Shown piece by piece: positions 1 to 10,003 of a stretch of 64,000 nt of DNA. This DNA comes from Psococerastis gibbosa (Eukaryota; Arthropoda; Insecta; Psocodea; Psocidae): assembly GCA_963971405.1 (NCBI GenBank), contig OZ020484.1, forward strand, positions 38,152,770-38,216,769, read 5' to 3'. How positions within the stretch are numbered: position 1 is the first letter of the stretch; every line of letters starts with the position of its first letter. A program made the translations under genes and the position numbers. Under the pieces are notes generated by a model. That model was not told where the DNA came from. It was given only the letters and a program-made list of their open reading frames with translations, and searched no databases.

Positions 1-127
1 GATGTTGCACGTGCACCACATTAACATGCTGAGCACGGCCACCTAAACACGTGCAACTAATTACAAAAAATATCATAGGTGAAAAGCAAAATAAATTAAT
101 ACATTAAAAATTATAAAACTGTTAAAT

Positions 128-250
128 AAACCGGTCTGAGTTTACTCGAGCATGCTTTCCTATTTATCAAATCAGTATAGGTACCGAGATAAATATAATT
201 TTTCCATTGTAAATAATTTTCCTAGGGTTAAATTTCGGTTGCATCGAAAT
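128..250 (-). repeat. X-family dispersed repeat, end fragment
   Basis: This stretch reads AACCGGTCTGAGTTTACTCG followed by a GCTTTCC word. It matches one end of a dispersed family whose fullest copy is at 13104-13950 (minus here relative to that copy), with a further copy at 29532-30204. Similarity fades near the GGTTAAATTTC word. No coding capacity is visible and the class of the element is unknown. Confidence 0.7.
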
Positions 251-365
251 TCCCTATCCCAAAGCACTGCATTGATCGATGGGACGAAGGCCTGTAACCA
301 GGATTTTATTTCGGGGAGGGTGCAATTCTATAGTATGTAGTGAAATGCACGTCTGGAAACCTCAA

Positions 366-872
366 TTCTTCTTCTTGAGTTGCAATCTAAGGATTGGTTT
401 GCAGCGAATGTTGTATTTTTCTCCTCCACTCTTGTCTGTTTTGTGCGGTCCTTTTCAGTTCTTTGTAGGTGTCGCACCCTAGGTCCTTCATGACATCTTC
501 TAGGTACACCTTCCCCTGTCGTCCTCTTGAGTTGGTGCCTTCAACCATACCCTCAATTACGCTCTTGAGGAGCCCTTCGTGTCTCAGAATATGCCCCATC
601 CATTTGCCTCTTCTTGTTGAAATGGTGGCCATAATAGCTCTTTTTTCGTTTATTCTATGGAGCACTTCTTCGTTGGTTATGTGGTCTCTCCATGGGATTT
701 TCATGATTCTTCTGTAGCACCACAACTCAAAGGCTTCCAATTTTTTTTGTCATGTTCGTAAATGCACCATGTCTCACTTCCGTACAAGAGCACACTCCAC
801 ACTAGAGTTTTGAGAAGTCTTATCCTTATTTCCAAGTCGATGTTGTTGATTCTATCTAGTTTAAATCCAAAT
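366..872 (-). pseudogene. Non-LTR retrotransposon reverse transcriptase, C-terminal part, broken
   Basis: Read on the minus strand, this is the last part of the endonuclease/reverse transcriptase polyprotein of a non-LTR retrotransposon. The upstream piece carries the thumb-region hallmark LVWSVLLYGSETW. A frameshift at a run of eight A (about 740) is followed by EAFELWCYRRIMKIPW, TNEEVL, a GRQGK segment in the place of the usual GRP-rich linker, and a final EWRRKI before the stop at 387. Just past the stop is an AAGAAGAAG tail, as at the 3' end of target-primed insertions. The catalytic domain and endonuclease are missing, so the copy is 5'-truncated and dead. The family motifs make a non-LTR origin secure; the clade (RTE, CR1 or Jockey-like) is not settled. 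An open frame of 117 codons (387-740) is part of this pseudogene and not a host gene. Confidence 0.88.
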
Positions 873-884
873 ATTTCGGGGGAG

Positions 885-2483
885 GGGGGACTGGAACAGA
901 ATTGAGAAAAATTGTCTGTTTCAGAATGTTCGATCTTTTGACAGAAGCATGATCGAACTGTACTACCCTAAAAAACACGGCAGCAATACAACGGCGTGAG
1001 CCACACGTCATAAAATAGCCAGTAAAGCATTAATTCAATCCAAAGTTATAAATAGCCATGTGCTGGAGGGCGTGGAGCTATTTCCTCACCGAGCACGTGG
1101 AGGGCAAAGTTCGCGAAGCCAACACTTGATTATTAAACGCATTGCATTGTTTATCATCACACTTTTGACGGCGTGCCAGATGGAAAATTATAATGGAAAC
1201 ACACTATACAGCATTGTATTGGAGTCCACTCCGGTTATAAGGACACTCTTGGGCGGTGAGACAAATCTGTCTTCATGGCCGTAGTCAGGTTCGTATTCAA
1301 GGGAGTTCTTCATCATGTGCTGCAGCCCCCTCTTTTGGAGAATTATGCTTCAATGACACGATCCAGGATTTTTATAAATTTGAAACAAAACCGGGCATTA
1401 TAGGTTGAAGTGTATAATTTATTTTTATTACGTTGACTCCTCTCATTTAACATGGACTAACCTAACTATTGTAGTTCCAAGGTATCTTCAGTAAATTCTA
1501 AAAAAAAAGTTAACTTACTGGGTCTCAATTTTATCGAAATCTGCCTCTTGTTTTTGACGTGAATCTGTTATAAAATGCAATGGACACAAGGAATAATTTT
1601 TTACTTACTTAATAGCTAACGCCCACCACTGGCAGGTTAGCCATTTGGTGAAGCGCTGACCAGTATCTCCAAATAATTTTCTAAGCCGAGCATAAAATAT
1701 GAACTTGCCATGTTTCATATTAGATCGAGCTTCTGACGACAGAAAAAGACACAATTGACAAACTGTACCATCAAATAATTTTTACTCTTTCTGGAGTCAA
1801 GAAAGATTAACTTTATTTTAAAGTCGATCAAACTTTGTTGGCTGTCTTTCCAATACAGCAATCCATCCGATCACCAATGTCCTATTAGGATCACCTAAGT
1901 CGGTTTTTTTTTATTTTTTTATTTATTTTTATCCCCATTGGATGGTGATGCCTGATCCTTACGAATCAGACCAAGTCCAAGTGCGAGCAGTGAACCATTA
2001 TGAACTGTTTCATTCCATTCGCGCAATTAATGGAAGCTGAATAAACAAAAATGACCTCTCAGCTCGTACATAAGTAGTGGAGCGCCTCAATTAATGGATA
2101 ATAAAACAAAAGAAATGAATATTTGACCAGCCTCGGAAAGACTATTTCTCGAAGTTCTGTTAATACCAGGAAATGAACTCTTAAAGGTGTGATGTGATGC
2201 GGGCCAAGGGGTGGATGAATAAAAATACAGCTGTAACGAGAGACAAATGACTTCCAATGAGTAAACATATGGAGGGATGGGCAGCAAAATAAACATGTTA
2301 ACTTTACTTTTGGATGGGAAGGTCGATGAATCATAGCTTACACACGAATCAATCTTCCAGCGAGGAAACACTTACAAAATACACAGGAATTCACGGAACA
2401 CAGCGAAAATGTTGTACGGTACTGTAGGTAGTATTGTGTGATTAGTTTAGCATTTAGTTTAAGTATAACGAGCTACTAAAATT
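885..2483. other. AT-rich DNA without a recognised gene
   Basis: About 1.6 kb with only short chance-length frames. Homopolymer-rich T tracts occur at 1902-1931, followed by a mixed-composition stretch to about 2000. No motif, tRNA box pair or transposase signature was recognised. Confidence 0.5.
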
Positions 2484-2865
2484 TATTGCTTTCCAATATA
2501 TACGTTAGTATAAGGAAAGCTCTGTGATGATCGAAATTATCAATTTCGAGATTCCAACGGATTTACACGTTGTGGGGTCCCAGGTACCCAAAAAGTTGTT
2601 TTTACGAAATGTCTGTTCTACCGTTCTGGAACACGATTTCGGGCCAAGCTACTGGATAAAATTTGATGAAATTCGGCATTTAAGTTAACAAAAAAGATGA
2701 TCAGGAATTTTTTTGGTTAACTATATTTTCTTGGGTTTTATACCCCCCCCCCCCCCCCCGAAAGACAACAAAAAGTGGTTCTCACAACGGCTCGGACGAT
2801 TTCTTTTGAATTCACATATATTGTAGTACTTATTATGTAAACAAAACCCACTAGGTCGCAAATGT
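2484..2865 (+). repeat. X-family dispersed repeat, 5' part with poly-C tract
   Basis: The copy opens with a short hairpin in which GCTTTCC is followed about 20 bases later by GGAAAGC. It continues with words shared with 13104-13500 and 57946-58180, such as CAACGGATTTACACGTT and ACGAAATGTCTGT. It contains 17 consecutive C at 2743-2759 and ends near ATTCACATATATTGTAGT. The end with the ACCGGTCCGAG motif is absent, so the copy is truncated. It is non-coding and of unknown class. Confidence 0.8.
2743..2759. repeat. Poly-C tract, 17 bases
   Basis: Seventeen uninterrupted C lie inside the X-family copy. Other X copies have G or C runs at comparable places, so the run is likely part of the element, lengthened by slippage. 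Confidence 0.95.
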
Positions 2866-3489
2866 ATGAGTAATATAGCTCATAACGTAAGCAATTAAGC
2901 ATACATGACAGTAGTTTCTAGTAAAGTACACAGCTTAAAAGTTCCAGTTGGAAACCAAGGGCAAAGAATATGTGACAAAAAGAGCTATGTATAATGATTA
3001 CAGTAAAAAGACTGTTGAACTAAGTGTTTTAATAGCTTGCCAAAATTTGTCACAGCCAATATTCAACACTCCAAAATAATAAGGAAGCTACCCACCAGAG
3101 AAAAAAATACAAAAAACTTTTACGTTTTTTATTCTTACAGAAGATATAGAGTGGATGTTTTGGCAGCAATGAAACCGTCAATTACGATATTATCGAATAA
3201 TGTAATATATAAACTCAATAAGGGCGCCGTACAGATTATAGAGTACGATGCATAACACCGTAATTACTTGTTCCCATTTACATACAAGTTATGTAACCTC
3301 AAATCGCCATTATCCTTAGTAATAATATGCCTACCGAAGAATTTATTGACAATTTCGTCTTAAACAGATGTGTGTATAAGATATTTTTTTTATCAGAGCC
3401 ACAGCAATGCAGAATAGTTTCATGAAGAACTAGTTCTTTTAGTATTTGTCATTATGTCACTCTATTATTTATTTTTCTAACAATGTTGT
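2866..3489. other. AT-rich DNA without a recognised gene
   Basis: A 72-codon open frame at 3037-3255 (plus) has no recognisable motif and biased, AT-rich codons. I regard it as chance. Nothing else was recognised. Confidence 0.5.
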
Positions 3490-3668
3490 TTCTAACGCCT
3501 GCTTTCAGCATTTCTGCTTTTTAAGCAACCCTGTCAGCCTGGCGGGGGGAGTGAGTCTGATTGTTAACTTGAGGCACCCTAAGGGCAGACTCTTTCACCT
3601 CGGGGAAAGGGGAGTTGACTGACAGGGTGGACCTCCTGATTATAGTGGATTCCGAACCACTTGATTTT
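3490..3668 (-). repeat. Dispersed repeat shared with 58499-58738
   Basis: The block contains GCAACCCTGTCAGCCTGG, GCACCCTAAGGGCAGACTC and GTGGACCTCCTGATTATAGT. Each word recurs in reverse complement in the block at 58499-58738, in the matching order. The copy is compact, moderately GC-rich and flanked by AT-rich DNA. It has no clear RNA polymerase III boxes or tail, so I call it a dispersed repeat of unknown class (possibly retrotransposon- or SINE-derived). Confidence 0.75.
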
Positions 3669-4359
3669 TCTAACGATTGACCATGCGTTATCCTTTTTTT
3701 TTTTTCAAGTTCTTCCGTCTTGTATTTAGCTCCTTTTCACAGGGGTATGGTTTTAATGAATACTGTAGCAGAGCCGTAGCTTGGGATTGGACACATATTA
3801 CTGTATTCCTACTTCCAGACCTTTTCATCCGGCTATGTTAAACTAATTCAAAAGTGGGCTGTGGCTTGAGAGCCTTCCAGTTTACCCCGGGCAACTTAGT
3901 CCGTCTATGCTCGGTCGTGACTCATGGAAACACCGTAATGGGACAGTTGATAAATGACACCTAAATACGCACGACAACAAAATATTAACGCCATCTCACG
4001 CATACCACATAGCTCAGTCCGTCTTTTGAAACAAGTAAATAACGATCCAAGAATATAGACCACCAGTCAGCCACATCTCTGAATACGGAGAACCACTGGC
4101 GGCCATCAAGCTCAACAAAAACGGAGGCACTATTTCACAAAACTGTACCATAATTACAACCGAAGAGCTTGATTATAAAAGAAGTTCACCAGAAATCGAT
4201 GTTCTTTCATAAAAGAAATTTATCCCCCTACGACTTAAAATCTCTGCAAATGCAATGTAATAACCGAAGTGCCGATGGGGTACTCCTTACTAAATACCAA
4301 ATAACCAATACCCTATAAGGAGTTAAGTATCTGGAAGACGCTCAAGGGAAGATGATAAT
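3669..4359. other. Region without a recognised gene
   Basis: Mixed-composition DNA with no open frame of note. Around 3840-4130 the composition is closer to balanced than the flanks, but no motif or repeat partner was found in the window. Confidence 0.45.
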
Positions 4360-4950
4360 ACTAATAGCGTATGATAATAGTGTTGGTCTCTAATTTGGTT
4401 ATCATAAAAAGTGGCCTCAGGATGGTGGACAAGAGATGATGATGATCTCCACTTAGCGGGTGGCGGGTGTTCCTTGCAGAACCAATGACGTCTTGAGACG
4501 CCGCATTGTTTTCCTCTGGAAGACCCCAGTCTCCCTTATCTTCCAAACTAACCTCCCCAGTCCCCACCGGCACGGTATTTACTTCCAATTCTTCAACAAT
4601 GGCATGGCCGAAACATTCAGTCTCAGTCTCCGGGAGTAACTATGACTCTCTTCTGCGTAAACCTTTGGGGATCCCAGGTGTTCGGCATTAAGCGAATGAG
4701 CTGAATAGATAGTCAATAGAACTGCTTCTAACACCTCGCCCTTCGCCGCGCTCCCGCGGGCAACGTAGAGGGTACACCGCTCCAATCGCTATTGCTGGTG
4801 TGTCGGGGGGTTGGGGCGTCTCAACGGCTAACGGTGTAGGTGTAGGCCCTAAAAAGCCCGACAGACTTGTCCGAATCGAAAGGTTTGGGCAGGCTAGGGT
4901 CTTGCAGGTTACCGGCCTCTCGACCCGAAAACTATTGGTACTATAATTGT
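4360..4950 (-). other. GC-richer block with short minus-strand frames, unrecognised
   Basis: This block is clearly richer in G and C than its surroundings. Two overlapping-end minus-strand frames (4579-4785, 68 codons; 4361-4588, 75 codons) together look like one interrupted reading frame. Codon usage appears less AT-biased than in chance frames. The word CATTCAGTCTCAGTCTCC occurs here (4616-4633) and again at 5009-5026, so the flank may be partly duplicated. It could be the 5' region of a retrotransposon or a decayed exon. No domain is recognisable. Confidence 0.3.
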
Positions 4951-5277
4951 AATGGTAATATTATTTACATTACTTTACTTTTTACTTTACTGATCACAAC
5001 AATATAATGCATTCAGTCTCAGTCTCCATAGAGCAGGGTCGAACCCCATCGTCCTCGTCGCGAAGGGATATGCACAGTCTGAACACATAAGATTGCACCA
5101 AAATGTCAATCTGAAAGTGGGGGGCTATTCCGGCAATGGTATTGATTATTATAATTTCGGATCCACCCCCCGTGAAATAATATAATAATATCGCAATAAA
5201 TCTGCTGTGTATTTGGAACGCGACTGCTGGAGTTTGCGATGCGTGAAAGGCGTGCGACTTGCGTGTCGCACGGTCAT

Positions 5278-5601
5278 TCATCTTCCGGTAAAGAGGGAGC
5301 TCACGGTAAAATTACTATTCCCGGAACTGTTCACATCCACACTCTGCTTATACAAATATACACTCACAAACATGGGGAGTATATTCAGTAAAATAGCTAC
5401 TATCCTAGCTCTAATTATAAGGGAAGAAACCGCACCAAAGATGATCGAGCCTTGACCCTTGACAAGCACCTCATCCATTACCTGGTGACGTTTCTTGAGT
5501 AGATACTCAAAGCTTCTCGACAGTTTCAGAAATGATTGTGTTTTGTCATGCGGATGATATCGCGCCATTATTAACACTGTGCCGGCCGGAGCATCTGACA
5601 T
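5278..5601 (-). CDS. Unrecognised 107-codon open frame, probably not a gene
   Basis: The frame starts inside the left end of the piggyBac-like element (5575-6511) and runs out of it into flanking DNA. It contains a basic stretch (LLKKRHQ) and a hydrophobic segment around IVAILLNILPMFVSVYL that could span a membrane. The boundary crossing argues against a gene belonging to either side. A sequence CCAG followed by GTAATG in the minus direction near 5479 could be a splice donor, so part could be exonic. No family is recognised and chance is the simplest explanation. Confidence 0.12.
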   Translation of the reverse strand: MSDAPAGTVLIMARYHPHDKTQSFLKLSRSFEYLLKKRHQVMDEVLVKGQGSIIFGAVSSLIIRARIVAILLNILPMFVSVYLYKQSVDVNSSGNSNFTVSSLFTGR

Positions 5602-6515
5602 ACGTTAACGGCCGCCGGTGTCCATTGGACACTTATGGGATTTAGCATTGTCTATTTACAAATATACCCAGTCCTGATCGCCCCGTCCTGTTCCGAGCGG
5701 TTCTTTTCCCAGCTGTAGCAGAACAGGGACGGATCAGCACATTTGGGGGGCGGGGGGGGGGGGTAGTTGTGGGTCAAAATAGGAAAAACATATTATGCAG
5801 TATCGATTAAATCAGAACGTAATTTAAATTAACTTACCATAGATTTACTAAATCCATCCATGATTAAGAACTTACGCCTTTTCCCACTTTTCCTACCCAA
5901 TCCATTTTCATGTTTTTGGAAACCATCAGGTACGGTAATATACTATTGGCTGACTAATAAAGAAATTGTCACGGGAGACGTTTCTTCGACTATCTTCAAT
6001 TTCTGCTGCCAAACATCTTACAACGCATTCGCCTCAATTTTTTCTATTGTGGCACTATTTTCTGCGTCATCGAATATTACACTGCAGTTTGACTTTGGTA
6101 AGAGGACAAGAGGCATGTAATGAAGTAAATGACTTGTGCTGATTTGGCAAAAAAATGTGAATCCGTAAGCTATGTTGGGTCTATGACACTAAAGAAGTAA
6201 ACGACATGCCATTCTTTACACATTGTATACAGTGAAATACTACCTGAAACTAAACAATCCCCCCGAACTGGCTGTTGATATATAGCAATGACGCAATGCA
6301 TTCTCTCATAAGTGTCCAATGGACACTGCCGGCCGGCAACGTATGTCAATACGGTTTCCGGAGAAACTGCTGACTAAATGCAATTTTTTTTCATGTGTTT
6401 AAAATATGCACGTAGTTAGGAAAAGTCATGAAAAGCCAAACCGATAAGTGAACAGTAGATCACGTAACAGAGTTTTGAAAATAAACATTGGACACTGCGG
6501 CCGGCACAGTGTTAA
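5571..6515. mobile_element. piggyBac-like non-autonomous element with TTAA target duplication
   Basis: The element proper is 5575-6511 (937 bp) and is flanked on both sides by TTAA (5571-5574 and 6512-6515), the piggyBac-type target. Its ends are inverted repeats of CACTGTGCCGGCCG (14 bp). A second, longer inverted pair of about 45 bp lies inside: 5596-5641 at the left and 6302-6350 at the right. Both contain the palindrome-like GTGTCCATTGGACAC and a CATACGTT/AACGTATG word. This puts the inner repeat close to the left end but about 160 bp from the right end, recalling the asymmetric terminal plus subterminal repeats of piggyBac. There is no transposase frame, so movement would need an enzyme in trans. 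It carries a truncated hAT-like MITE at 5724-5852. Confidence 0.75.
5724..5852 (-). mobile_element. Truncated hAT-like MITE (copy of 25281-25461)
   Basis: It begins with CAGGGACGGATC and a G tract and continues with AAATAGGAAAAAC and ACCATAGATTTAC. These match, in reverse orientation, the complete element at 25281-25461. The far terminus with its second G/C tract is lost near 5852. It sits within the piggyBac-like element, so it inserted there or was carried with it. Confidence 0.7.
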
Positions 6516-7911
6516 AGGGGAAATTCGTATGTATTCATAAATTTTGGGCTACACTAATTTAAGGAGACATTGTCTGTTTTTTAGAAAAATCCAATCCAAA
6601 CAAGAAGAAACGTTCCTCTGAAATTTGATGCACAGTAAGACGCAGGTGACCGTCACATTTCCCCCCAGTTGAACTGCCAATTAAGTTCAATAACTGTGGC
6701 CGATCGGTGTTAGTGACATGTGATGAAAATGTAGAGCAAATTTTCTTCTAATGGATGTAACGTTTTACATAGTTCTTTCTACAAGCTAAATTTTCACACC
6801 CGTAAGGTTTCTCCCTCGGTAAGTCACTTAGGGCCGATTCTCACAGTCGTGATTTTGCTGACTTTTTCCACTGTAGCCATAGGGTTAGCGGACTATTGGC
6901 GATTTCGGAAGCTGGCGTGAAGCCGACTGCACAATAGGGCACGGAAATCTTCTGTATTAGACTTTGTGGGTTTGCACCAACCATTCACAAAGCCCACTTC
7001 TTACAATGAAAAAGACGTCAGGAATTCGCGACTGCGAGAATTGTCCAGATTGAACAGCCAGTCAGGGCACCTTGATTTTGCATAATAAACCTTCAATAAA
7101 ATGAAGTGGGAACTTTAAGTCGGCTTTAACTCGGTGTCGCAAATCGGAAACTGGCACAGAGAGCCTACTTGGACGCTTTATCAGTTTACCACGAGGAGAG
7201 GGAAACCAGAGATTGAGCACAAATTTATTGGTGGCAACCATGAACGTAATTGGACAAAAGAACTGAAAAGGACTGAAGAAAACCTAGTGAATAACATGAA
7301 GTAGTAATACTAACACCCATGCTTTTAACAACAGCAATAAATTAATAGGCCGTGATAACACACATTATGACCATTAAATGGACATTTCACGGGGCTTTAA
7401 TCACCAACTACGTAACAATACAGTCACGTGCCATAAAAATTAGCGTGCAGTACAAATAATAGAAACATAAATCATGAATGGCCTCTTTGACCAGACCCCG
7501 TTAACACGCGGTAAAGTTCATCGGCAGCTCATACATTGCATTGCAAGAAACGTCAAGTGTGACAACATGGTCCGGAGAAAGGCAAATCAAAAAGCAATTA
7601 AGGCCAAATATGCGTAATTACAGCATTGTTTACGTGAGGCACTCGTTTCTCACGGATACCATCCGACGCAAAAAGATTCCGCAGTTGAGTCGCCAATGGG
7701 TGGCACTCAAATGTAATTAACTAATAATTGCTATTATTGTCACTTGACGGTCGACCTCCCATCGTGCCAACTATATCCAGCAACAATAGTGCTGTCAATT
7801 GTACCATGTATAAAAATAAAAAGCTTAAGTTCATCCTGAGTTGTAGTGTAGCGTTGGAAGGTCAAGAAAAGATTTTGGACACGATTTTCAAGTCAATTCT
7901 ATATAATGAAT
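6516..7911. other. Region without a recognised gene; contains a small dispersed repeat
   Basis: No supported gene. At 6840-6945 the words ACTGTAGCCATAGG and GGCGTGAAGCCGA resemble 25100-25180, listed separately. A 63-codon frame at 7728-7919 runs into the 18-bp repeat and is taken as chance. Confidence 0.45.
6840..6945 (+). repeat. Small dispersed repeat related to 25055-25215
   Basis: It shares CTGGCGTGAAGCCGA, an adjacent GCACA word and a following GCACGG with the block at 25140-25180. Earlier it shares CACTGTAGC. It is diverged and without visible ends. Confidence 0.45.
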
Positions 7912-7965
7912 CACTTTGATCCATTGGACCACTTTGATCCATTGGACCACTTTGATCCATTGGTG
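7912..7965. repeat. 18-bp tandem repeat, three units
   Basis: The unit CACTTTGATCCATTGGAC occurs three times in a row; the third ends in TG instead of AC. The first two units are identical. Confidence 0.95.
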
Positions 7966-9848
7966 AATATTCTCGAGACTTCAAGACTAAGATGAGTCGG
8001 CTTCGTCACGCTAAATAGCAAAGGGAAATTATTCCACGGGGCATAAGGTCAAGACTGTCTGACATTTAATTCATTTGAGCAGAATTCGGTATATTTCATT
8101 GTATCCATAGGAGAAGAAGTTTACTTAATGGGCTGGAGAATTACTGGAACTACTTTACCGCCTTACTAAAACGAACCAATAGCGTATCTAAAATGGCCAC
8201 GGTGTCTATTAAGGCCACTCTTATCGGTCAGTGAAATGATTCATTGTGGCTTAAAGACGATATTTTCCGCTCAAATAATTTATAATTGAAGGGTCCGGCG
8301 GTAGAAGGCGTTAAGCCGCACAAAAACAAAACGATTTTTTTATCATGCATGAAAGAAGGCATTATATACTGCTCTCTCATATATATTTTTCTACCACCTT
8401 GTTCTACCGGTCCCTCCAAATGCATGCTAAAGGGTTAGGTCAGAATAACACCTTTTTCCATTATTAAAATCTAGTTTTTTTAAATGCGACTAGTCTTCTT
8501 CCATGTGGCCCATAAATTTTAATGCGAAAATATTTCGATAGTTTCGCGGAAAATTTGACAATGGTTAGAGGTGCCATTCGCACATGGAAAATTCAATATT
8601 AATTTTTAAAAAAAATGTTAGAAGATTGAAACTCCACAACATCATTCACGCGTTTTCCATTACTTGAGCAAACATGACTTCAGGTTTCCGCATAGTGGGA
8701 CACTAAATGGTAGTCAGACAATTACATTATCCTTGCCACGGGGAATTAGAAGTTTCGCTATTTAAACAGAAACGCAATATACGCGGACCCGTCGCTGCAT
8801 CTATAAACATTGACCATTAGTATGTGCCAATGTGCGTGACCGCTCTGTTTGGAACTACGGGCAACGATGCGATGAGAAGCAATTATTGATGATTTATATA
8901 TTGTAGGTTGGGTTATCAACATCTTATAAATGAACCTGATTTTCTAAATACACGTGTATCTCTAGGGGGGCAGCCGCCCTGCCAAAGCCTTAGCCAGGAT
9001 TATCTTTAGGAGGGGTCGAACCTGATTATAAAACCTGATTATTATTTTAGTCACCCATATGTTACACAGGGGGTTTTACCCATTCTGACAATTTCAGACA
9101 ACGAAACATTGATATTTTTGCAAACAAGGGGACCCAGGGGTATAATTTGTATAAGCGAGATATAGTCGGTTTCAATGCATTCATACAATTCTGTAATAAA
9201 GTAAAGATTTTACATCCAATACATCATCCACAAGAGTATACTGGATTGAATTAGTCCTATGCATTTTATTCATGTTCACATTTCGGGGGGGGGGGGGTTG
9301 AACACCCCCTCCCTATGACTTGCCCAATGTCCATAGCTGGCGACGGTTCGATCCGACAAGCGACACCCGATCTTGACCATGGTGTTGCCAATTTGTAATT
9401 TGTAGTTTGCCCATTAGCTTTCCTGACCCAAATTGCGAACGAACTGGACCCTTACATCAGCACATATAGCATGTACATTGACTGGGTGGGTTGAAAATAG
9501 GTCAGCCAGGTCAATCTACAGACTGACCTCGACCGCCACCGACAGCGCCAGTGCAGCACGCCCGAAATAGGTATCGACTTTCTGCGGGGGCGGCATTTCA
9601 AGGTTGCTACGTGAGTCACCACCCTCGCCTCGTGGGGTTGTCAAGGTCCCGATTGCATGTGGTTCGAGCTGTTTCGGGGGAGCAGATATAAACTTATACC
9701 TCACGGCTGGTTCTATAATTTTCTGTGCAGTAATAAAGAAGAAAATGAGTACATTTAAATTCCCACTATCAGCTAGAGGTTTTAAGGCGTGTTTTCATAG
9801 GACCCTGCATATACGTCATTTAGGATTATTATCCTCCCTGGACCTCGC
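7966..9848. other. Mostly unrecognised DNA with one possible repeat
   Basis: No gene was recognised. Between 8966 and 9330 there are paired G-rich and C-rich tracts (13 G at 9285-9297) and the words GTCGAACC and GTTGAACACCCC, which suggests a repetitive element without clear ends. The GC-richer stretch 9500-9700 holds short overlapping frames on both strands with no recognisable domain. Confidence 0.4.
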
Positions 9849-10003
9849 CCCCGGGGAAGACCGAAAATGACTCCCGAGAAAAATCGAAGAAGACATAAGG
9901 ACTCTGAACAAGGAAGACGCTCTAAACAGAGTTGTTTGGAAACGCCGCTGCCGTGCCGCCGACACTCCCTGAGGACAAAGGCGATGTAAAAGTAAAAGTA
10001 GGG
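9849..10003 (+). pseudogene. Non-LTR retrotransposon reverse transcriptase C-terminus, broken
   Basis: In one frame the sequence reads PRGRPKMTPEK. After a one-base frame change it reads KIEEDIRTLNKEDALNRVVWKR followed by RCRAADTP and a stop at 9970-9972. This order (GRPK linker, short helix ending in a W-R-R type segment, then a proline-containing tail) is the usual end of many non-LTR reverse transcriptases. A repeated TAAAAG-like tail (about 9986-10003) follows, as expected of a target-primed insertion. All catalytic motifs are absent. The copy is 5'-truncated and frameshifted. Confidence 0.72.
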
